Shown here: positions 56,541 through 64,000 of the stretch, piece by piece | Numbering within the stretch: the stretch's first letter is position 1 | Layout: every line of letters starts with the position of its first letter | DNA from: Macrotis lagotis | Lineage: Eukaryota; Chordata; Mammalia; Peramelemorphia; Peramelidae | Reading direction: 5' to 3' | Length of the DNA: 64,000 nucleotides | Assembly (NCBI RefSeq): GCF_037893015.1 | Contig: NC_133661.1 | Span: 181,700,508 to 181,764,507, forward strand | Translations under genes and position numbers: made by a program | Notes under the pieces: generated by a model | Databases searched by the model: none | What the model saw: only the letters and a program-made list of their open reading frames with translations | Told to the model about the DNA's origin: nothing

Positions 56541-57279
56541 TAGTTACTTAGAACTTAAAGACATATCTTAAAGGAAACCAGAGAGTAAAAAACAAATGGA
56601 TCATGAGTAGCAATTTCAGTAATATTACATAGGTTTTAGTTACATAGGTAGAATGAGAATTTTTATAGAAGGCAGAAATCAAAGATAATGATTTACACAT
56701 AAAAGAAAAAGTAGAACAAAGGAAAGATCTATATCAGTTTAAATAATAAACTAACTAGAAAACACCAGGGTTGTAGCTGGAATTTGCAAACTAACCAGTT
56801 AGGCACCTGAGTTAACATTTGATTTCTCAGTTTAATTCTGTAGACTTTAGCTAGCTATGTAATCTACTCATCTTAAAAGGTAGGAAGAAAGCTAAAAGGA
56901 AAATTCTCCTCTCACAGTGGCTATGGCCACCAATTACAATTACTTCTGGGACCTTATACAAACGGAAAATAACTTTTGAGAAATACTTCCTGGTGTCTGT
57001 GCAAGAATCCAGGAGCCTCTTCACACAAAATAAACATGTGGAGACAAGCCAGACTCTGGAAGAAAAGACAAGAACCTGCAGCAGACTGAGACAAGCCAAG
57101 ACAGCAAAGGTCAATGGGAAATGATTTTCATGCTAAAGGAAGAGAAAAGGAAGAGCATTTCCAGCAAGACTGCTATCCATATGCGGGTCTCTCTACTCCA
57201 GAGGTGTCAAAAAGAGTCAAGGGCAACCTACCACCCTCAATCTGCCAAAACCAGATTAAAATGTAATTGGGAAATAGTT
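56541..57279. other. Anonymous interval
   Basis: No gene was recognised. An 87-codon - strand frame at 57114-56851 has no known domain. Confidence 0.35.
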
Positions 57280-57545
57280 ATTGTTGTTTTGTCCTTCATT
57301 CTCAAAGAAGACCATGACATCAGGGAATTGATGCTATGACATGTGAGTGAGTTGGATTTAAGTGAAGAGGTGTTGTGAAAAGTCACCAGCTTCACTTTCT
57401 CCTCTAGAGTCATCTGGGTTCAGTGGCCAGATATGGTTCAGAACAACTGGGTATGGGCCTCGATGCAGTGAGAGACCTTGACTTTTTAAAGCTAGGTCTT
57501 TCTTAAGCTACAATTTGATTGAGGCAATACCCAAGTAGTTATTAA
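57280..57545 (+). repeat. Unnamed SINE-like family
   Basis: TTGTTTTGTCCTTCATTCTC, AAAGAAGACCATGACATCAG, GTGAGTTGGATTTAAGTGAA, CATCTGGGTTCAGTGGCCAG and CGATGCAGTGAGAGACCTTG form one of the best copies. Confidence 0.75.
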
Positions 57546-57752
57546 GGTTAGATAAGAGAGAAAAGGGGCAAAGAGACCAAGACTGTCCACTTTCAAATCA
57601 AGAAGAGAGAAAAAAAATGTTGAGAGGCTAAGACCCTCAGGATATCTCAGTGATTAAGGCAGGTGAGAAAGAAAATAAGAAAGGAACCTCTTTTTGCATA
57701 GTCCAAAAAAAAAATGCATCAGAAAATCTATAGGGAAAATCTCCTAAAAATG

Positions 57753-58344
57753 TACTGTATTTCAACATGTATAAGACACACTCTTTTTCAAAAAATATGA
57801 GATCTAAAAACTGGGAGGGTTTTATACAGTGGTTGTAGATTTTTTACTTGCATTTCCCGCTATTTTGAGTTTATTGCCTTTGAGTTCATTGTTTCTCATT
57901 TGTTAGCAGTGTATTAGGTTATGTTTTACCACTTTCTGCATAGCAATGGCTCAGAAAAGATTTTTGTACAGTGTTGAATTCAAGTTCAAAGTGATTCAGT
58001 TGGCAAAAATGAATGGAAATTGTGCTACTAAACATAATTGGTGCTTCAGGTTCATGAAACAATGGACTAAGCATGCATCCATGCACCACACTTGCCCAGG
58101 GAGTGCTTGTGGTCAACCACAGACCTGAGCAGAGGCAGGAGAACAGTCAGAGCCTCTCATGAGATAGTGGTTCCTCATCAAACATAGATGAGGACAAGCT
58201 AACGGATGGGAGTTTTGACAGTGATGAGGAATTGTATGAATTTTGTGATGAATAAAGCAAGTTCAATAACTTTATGTAATAAATTTTTTTCAAATTTTGG
58301 GCCCCAAAATTAAGGTGTATCTTATTCATGGGAAAATTACAGTA
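57753..58344 (+). mobile_element. Pogo-like DNA transposon, internally deleted, both ends present
   Basis: The ends form an inverted repeat: TACTGTATTTCAACATGTAT-AAGACACAC on the left against TACTGTAATTTTCCCATGAA-TAAGATACACC read inward from the right. TA at both ends is the expected Tc1/mariner-type target. Inside, 57946-58128 reads as a transposase N-terminus (YSVEFKFKVIQLAKMNGNCA, a pogo-type helix-turn-helix start), and the acidic C-terminus ending FDSDEELYEFCDE with TAA lies near 58195-58257. The catalytic DDE core is missing, so mobility would need another source of transposase. Confidence 0.8.
57946..58128 (+). pseudogene. Transposase N-terminal remnant (pogo/POGK-type)
   Basis: A 60-codon frame starts MAQKRFLYSVEFKFKVIQLA and contains the KHNWCFRFMKQW segment. 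Pogo-type transposases and domesticated relatives begin with such a DNA-binding domain. The frame stops at the deletion joint, and about 120 bp further the C-terminal acidic tail appears. Being only N- and C-terminal pieces, it cannot catalyse transposition. Confidence 0.7.
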
Positions 58345-58599
58345 TATCAAAGACTTCATTAGAAAACAGGGGGGAAAGGGGAATAAGCACTTATATAGTA
58401 CCTAATGATAAATTACATGAATTTTGAACCTAATAAAGAATTAAACTAGATGTGTTGACCTCCAAAGTTTGTCCTAATAATGAACAAATAGTATTAGACT
58501 CCAGAAGTTGATCTTAAAAAAAATTGGCTAATATATGTGTTTAATAGTTCTTCTAAGTTCTAAGGCCAAATGCATATGCATGGGAGAGAGGGGTCCAGC

Positions 58600-61080
58600 T
58601 TGGAACCCTGGTCCCCCCAGAATGAGATCTTAGGACTAGCTCTTTCTTTCTTCTTTTTATAAATTTGACTAGGTTCTTTATGTTTGAGAAATGAAGTCTT
58701 TATCAGAGAAACTTGTTTCAATATTTTTGTCCCACAGATGCTAATGCTAGCTGTATTTCCCTCTATCCTATTGCCTCCATCCTATTCCCCACCCCAATTT
58801 ATTTTAATTTTACTCTCCATTCACCCATTCCCTCCTCAAGAGTGTTTTGCATTTGATTACCCCTCCCACAATCTTCCCTCTCCTATCACTCACCCACCCC
58901 CCAACCCCTTTCTCCCATCCTTTTCCTCTCATACTTTCATTTAGGCTAACAGATTTCTATACTCATTTGAGTGTATATATCATTCCTTTTCTGAACCAAT
59001 TCTAATGAGAGTAAGGCTTACTTACTCCCAATTATCTCCTTCCTCTTCTATTCTGTTGCAAAAGCTTTTTTCTTCCCTCTTTTTTGGTGAAATAATTTAT
59101 CTCATTCTACCTCCCCCTTTCCTTTTCTCCAAGTACATTCTTCTCTCACCCATTAACTTCATCCTTTTAATATAATATCCCTTCAAATTCAACTTGCATC
59201 TGTACCTTGTCTATATATGTTCCTTCTAATTGCCCTAATAAGTGGGAAGGTTCAAATGAATTTATCAGTATCATCTTTCCATGTAGTTCAACATCATTAA
59301 GTCCCTTATGATTTGCCTTAGCTGTTCAATTGAATCTTTAATCTGAAGATAATTTTTTTTAATTCAACTCCAGTAGGTTGAATGACTCCTATTTAATTGA
59401 ATATCCATTGCCCCACCCCAAAAGAATATATTCAGTTTTGCTGAATAGTTGATTCTTGGTTTTAATTCAAGTTCTTTTGCCTTCTGGAATATCAAATTCC
59501 AAGCCCTATGATCCCTTAATGTACAAGCTGCCAATGTACAAGCTGACTGTAGCAATTGAATTTCATCTTTCTGGCTGCTTGCAATATTTTCTCTTGCCTT
59601 ACAAGCTCTAAAATTTGGCTATAATTTTCATTTGGAGGATTTTTTTCAAGTAGTGATCACTGGATTCATTCAATTTTTATTTTATCCTCTACTTCTAGAA
59701 TATAAGGACAATTTTCCTTGACAATTTCTTGAAAAATGATATCTAGGCTCTTTTTTGGTAGTGAATTTCAGGTAGTCCAATAATTTTTAAATTATCCCTC
59801 TTGTATCTGTTTTCCAGGTCAATTGTTTTTCCAATGAGATATTTCACATTTTCTTCTAGTTTTTCATGCTTTTTGTTTGTTTTATTATTTCTTAATTTCT
59901 CACAAAGTCATCAGCTTCCCTTTGCTCCATTCTATATTTTAAGGAATTATTTTCTTCAGTGAGCTTTTATATTTCCTTTTTCATGTGGTCAAGTATGCTT
60001 TTTAAGGAAATCTCCTCCTCACTGGTTTTTTTGGACCTCTTCTTTCATTTAATACAATCTGGGTTTTAAGATGTTATTTTCTTCAGTTTTTTTTTAATCT
60101 CCTTCACCAAACTGCTGACTTGGTTTTCATGATTTTCCCACATCTCTCTCATTCTCTTCCAAATTTTTCCTCCCTTACTTGATTTTCAAAATCCTTTTTG
60201 ATCTCTTCCATGACCTGAGACCAACTCACATTTTTCTAGGTGGCTTAGGATATAGAAGCTTTGACTTTGTTATCTTTTTCTGTATTTTTTATCTTCCATC
60301 TGACCATAATAATTGTCTCTAGTCAGATTTCTTTTACTATTGCTTGCTCGTTTCCCCAGACTATGACTTAATTTTAATTCTTTGTTAAGGTGGGGCTCTG
60401 CTTCCAGGGTAGAGGACACACTGTCCCAAGCTTTTAAGGGTTTTTTGCAACTGTTTTCAGACATACTTCTAGGGACCTGCAAGTTTTCAATTCTTCCAAG
60501 GTCTTATGACTACTCTCCTTGCCTGGGCTCTGTCTGGGGTAACCACAAGCACTCCTTTCTGCCCTAGAACTGTGAGGAGAGTCCCTGCTCTGCTATGGCA
60601 GTAAGTTCTGTTGTTCTTCTCCTCTTCCCTGGGACTGGGGCCCCAGACTGTGACCTAGATCTGAGTATGGGCAAAGAGATCCCTGTAATCTCCTTCCAAC
60701 CTCCTTACTGTCCAAGGGTTGAGAGTTCTGGAAGCAGTTCCAGCTGCTGATTCAGTGACTCCCAAGGTCAACTCCTAGTCTATTGAGATTGGGTCTGCAC
60801 AACCAAAGCCTGTGCTGGACTGTGCTCCAGTCTGCTGACCTTCCAAGATGTTCATGGCAATTCCTGATCTGAGAGGTCTGGAAACCATGACCACTGCCAC
60901 TGACCAATCTTCCAGCTTCCTGTTCCTGAATTGCTGGGGCTGGTTCTCTCTAGCTCAGCTCATACTGCTCAGTGTACCTCTCTCATCCTAGGTGCAATAG
61001 ACCCTACCCACTGTCATGAGATGGAGATTGTTGGTTCTGCCACTCTAGAATTGGGTTAGAGTCATTATTTGAAAGTGTTT
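58600..61080 (-). mobile_element. ORF1-only LINE (HAL1-like), copy 2
   Basis: Same layout as 46946-48560: a 3' part with GTTTCAATATTTTTGTCCC, pyrimidine-rich DNA, then ORF1 remnants (59555-59364 with LRDHRAWNLIFQKAKELELK; RRM start near 59830-59770) and a 5' UTR-like stretch to 61080. It resumes at 63916 and ends near 63966 (CCATTTTGGC). A SINE and an L1 are inserted at 61081-63915. There is no ORF2. Confidence 0.65.
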
Positions 61081-61233
61081 AAGGGCAACTAGGTGGTACA
61101 GTGAATAGAGCACCGGCTCTGGAGTCAGGAGTACCTGAGTTCAGATCTAGCCTTAGACTTTTAATAATTACCTAGCTGTGTGGTCTTGGGCAAGCCACTT
61201 AACCCCATTTGCTTTGGAAAAAACCTTTAAAAA
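61081..61233 (+). repeat. WSINE1-like SINE, left of a double insertion
   Basis: AAGGGCAACTAGGTGGTACA to the A-tail, flanked by AAAGTGTTT at 61072-61080 and 61234-61242. The L1 starts directly after the second copy. Confidence 0.92.
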
Positions 61234-61242
61234 AAAGTGTTT

Positions 61243-63535
61243 GACCAATATGGTACTGTTACCTAAACCAGGAAGAGTTAAAACAGAGAAAAAGAATTAT
61301 AGACCTATTTCCCTGATGAATACAGATGCAAAAATCCTAAATAAAATCTTAGCAAAATGATTACAACAAGTCATCACTAGGATAATACATTATGATTAAG
61401 TAGGATTTATTCCAAGAATGCAGGGTTGGTTCAATATTAAGAAAATTGTTAATATACTCAATTATATCAACAACAAACCTATCAGAAACCATATGATCAT
61501 ATCAATAGATGCTGAAAAAGCTTTTGACAAAATACAGCATCCATTCCTATTAAAAACACTAGAGAGTGTAGGAATAAATGGACTGTTCCTTAAAATAATT
61601 AGCAGTATCTATTTGAAACCATCAACAAGCATTATATTCAATGGGGAGAGGCTAGAGGCATTCCCAATAAGATCAGGGGTGAAACAAGGGTGTCCATTAT
61701 CACAACTACTATTCAATATTGTATTAGAAATGTTAGCATCAGGAATTAGAGAAGAAAAAGAAATTGAAGGAATTAGAATTGGGAAGGAAGAGACAAAACT
61801 CTCACTCTTTGCAGATGACATGAAGGTCTACCTAGAGAATCCCAAGAAATCATCCAAAAAACTATTGGAAACAATTAGCAATTTTAGCAAAGTTGCAGGT
61901 TATAAAATAACCCCCCATAAATCCTCAACTTTTCTATAAATGTCTAGCAAGAAACAGCAGGAAGGGCTAGAAAGAAAAATCCCATTCAAAGTAACTTCAG
62001 ACAATATAAAATATTTGGGAGTCTATTTGCCAAGACAGACTCAGAATCTTTTTGAAAACGATTATAAAACACTTCTCACACAAATTAAATCAGATTTAAA
62101 TAACTGGGCAAATATCAACTGCTCATGGATAGGTAGAGCTAATATAATAAAAATGACAATTCTACCAAAACTAAACTATCTGTTTAGTGCCCTGCCAATC
62201 AAAATTCCAAAAAATTACTTTAACAAGTTAGAAAAAATTGTAAGTAAATTCATATGGAGAAATAAAAAGTCAAGAATTGCCAGGAGCTTAATGAAAAAAA
62301 AACAGTGCAAGAGAAGGTGGCTTAGCCCTACCTGATCTAAAATTATATTATAAAGCATCAGTCATCAAAACTGTTTGGTATTGGCTAAGAAATAGAGTGG
62401 TGGACCAGTGGAATAGACTAGGTGCAAAAGCATGAGATGATTATAGTAATCTGCTGTTTGATAAACCCAAAGAGTCTGGCCATTGGGATAAAAACTCCCT
62501 CTTTGATAAAAATTGCCGGGATAATTGGAAGTTAGTATGGAAGAAACTTAGATTAGACCAACACCTCACACCCTTTACCAAGATAAGATCCAAATGGTTA
62601 GAGGACATAGACATAAAAAACAATACTATAAGCAAATTAGAAGATCAAGGACTAGTCTACCTGTCAGATCTATGGAAAGGGGAGCAGTTTATGACTAAGG
62701 AAGAGTTGGAGAACATCACCAAAAACCAATTAGATGATTTCAATTATATTAAATTAAAAAGCTTTTGCACAGATAAAACCAATATAACCAAGATCAAAAG
62801 AAATGTAGTAAATTGGGAAGCAATCTTTACAACTAATGATTCTGACAAAGGACTCATTTCTAAAATATACAGAGAACTGAGTCATATTTTTAAAACAAAA
62901 AGCCATTCCCCAATTGACAAATGGTCAAAGGATATGCAAAGGCAATTTACAGATGAGGAGATCAAAGCAATCCATAACCATATGAAAAAAAATGCTCTAA
63001 ATCATTAATTATTAGAGAAATGCAATTTAAGCTTCTCTGAGGTACCACCTCACACCTCTCAGATTGGCCAATATGACCAGGAAGGATAATGATCATTGTT
63101 GAAAGGGTTGTGGGAAATCTGGGACACTACTACACTGTTGGTGGAGCTGTGAACTCATCCAACCCTTCTGGAGAGCTATTTGGAACTATGCCCAAAGGGC
63201 AACAAAAATGTGCATACCCTTTGACCCAGCAATACCACTACTGGGTCTATACCCTGAAGAGATGATGAAAAAGGGTAAAAACATTACTTGTACAAAAATA
63301 TTTATAGCAGCACTGTTTGTGGTGACAAAGAATTGGAAATCAAGTAAATGTCTTTCAATTGGGGAATGGCTTAGCAAACTGTGGTATATGTATGTCATGG
63401 AACACTATTGTTCTATTAGAAAGCAGGAGGGACAGGATTTCAGGGAAGCCTGGAGGGATTTGCATGAACTGATGCTGAGTGAGATGAGCAGAACCAGAAA
63501 AACACTGTGCATCCTAACAGCAACATGGGAGTGAT
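61243..63535 (+). pseudogene. L1 ORF2 remnant: reverse transcriptase to C-terminus
   Basis: Readable in order: [34 protein letters not shown] (palm), [10 protein letters not shown], the catalytic [13 protein letters not shown] (FADD form, near 61800), [42 protein letters not shown] and a final WSSKCLSIGE region. ORF2p is the reverse transcriptase used for target-primed integration. It is broken by a TAA at 61937-61939, a frame shift near 62320 and a further stop near 62435. The endonuclease is missing by 5' truncation. Confidence 0.9.
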
Positions 63536-63906
63536 GTTCAACCTTGAATGACTTGCTCATTCCATCAGTGCAACAATCGGGAACAATATTGGGCTGTCTG
63601 CAAAGGAGAGTGCCATCTGTATCCAGATAAGGAGCTGTGGAATTTGAACAAAGTGCAAGGACTATTCCCTTTAATTTAGAAAAAAACAGATATCTCATTG
63701 TCTGATCTTGTTACCTCTGAGACTTCTCTTCTTTAAGGATATGATTTCTCTCTCATCACACCCAATTTGGATCAAGGTAAACATGGAAACAAAGTAAAGA
63801 CTGACAGAGTGCTTTCTGGGGTGGGGGGAGCAAAATCTTGCTTCCCCCCCGTGGGGGGGAAATTGTAAAACTCAAATCATATCTTTAATAGAAATAAATT
63901 TTTTAA
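61243..63906 (+). mobile_element. L1 LINE, 5'-truncated, with 3' end
   Basis: Runs from the ORF2 reverse transcriptase to the 3' UTR and A-rich end (AATAGAAATAAATTTTTTAA). AAAGTGTTT occurs again at 63907-63915, so both the SINE and L1 are bordered by the same bases. A C/G-rich hairpin-like GCTTCCCCCCCGTGGGGGGG lies in the 3' UTR near 63840-63860. Confidence 0.9.
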
Positions 63907-63915
63907 AAAGTGTTT

Positions 63916-64000
63916 GAAATGGTTCAGGGAAAACTTGAGCAAGTCTCTGCCTTTACTCCACCATTTTGGCACTGCCTCCGGATCAAGATCTTAGAGGACA
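63916..64000 (-). repeat. Resumed 5' end of HAL1-like copy 2, then window end
   Basis: GAAATGGTTCAGGGAAAACT continues the sequence interrupted at 61080, and CCATTTTGGCACTGCC near 63960-63978 resembles the L1 5' start at 14750-14765. Nothing further is recognised to the window edge. Confidence 0.5.

Overview
The window reads as nuclear DNA of a marsupial, most probably an Australian one (dasyurid-like). It is AT-rich and dominated by interspersed repeats. About fifteen copies belong to one short tRNA-derived SINE ending in TTGCCTTGCAAAAAC; from memory this is WSINE1, the young CORE-SINE of Australian marsupials. Several copies have target-site duplications of 13-16 bp that are identical or nearly so. 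MAR1/MIR-like CORE-SINEs, L1 and L2 pieces and two endogenous retroviruses (ERVs) make up much of the rest. There is no bacterial-type operon, CRISPR array or phage.

Layout. 1-5703: 3' part of a betaretrovirus-like ERV on the + strand (gag, dUTPase-like/protease, pol, env debris, 3' LTR), with both -1 frameshift sites visible. 5704-8880: SINEs, a local duplication, a 7SL RNA retrocopy and a pogo-like transposon fragment. 8880-10371: an intronless SPRYD7 retrocopy. 10372-14765: L1 on the - strand, 5' end present and 3' end missing. 14800-17400: copy A of a diverged ~2.2-kb duplication. 17400-24280: mostly anonymous DNA with SINEs, an ORF1-type LINE fragment and a solo LTR. 24285-29633: a second, coding-dead provirus with paired LTRs. 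29640-36360: SINEs, L1 tails and anonymous DNA. 36685-43252 (- strand): the one host gene that looks intact, an eight-exon short-chain dehydrogenase/reductase of the DHRS2/DHRS4 group. 44690-46945: copy B of the duplication. 46946-64000: ORF1-only (HAL1-like) LINEs, L1 pieces, an unnamed SINE-like family, a degraded ERV-like block, a pogo-like transposon with both ends, and a SINE/L1 double insertion.

The host gene has consensus splice sites at all seven introns and all phases agree, giving a predicted protein of 294 residues with the SDR TGxxxGIG and YxxxK motifs. Its neighbourhood has been reshaped by retroposition, including insertions in its introns. The ERVs, SPRYD7 copy, 7SL copy and LINEs are fossils and form no working pathway with it. 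The most informative signals are the ERV details (two slippery heptamers, an 18-base match between integrase and the 3' polypurine tract, peptide repeats in gag), a 14-codon extension of DHRS-like exon 4, the 2.2-kb duplication, and nested or shared target-site duplications that order the insertions. Repeat family names are from memory and could not be searched here.
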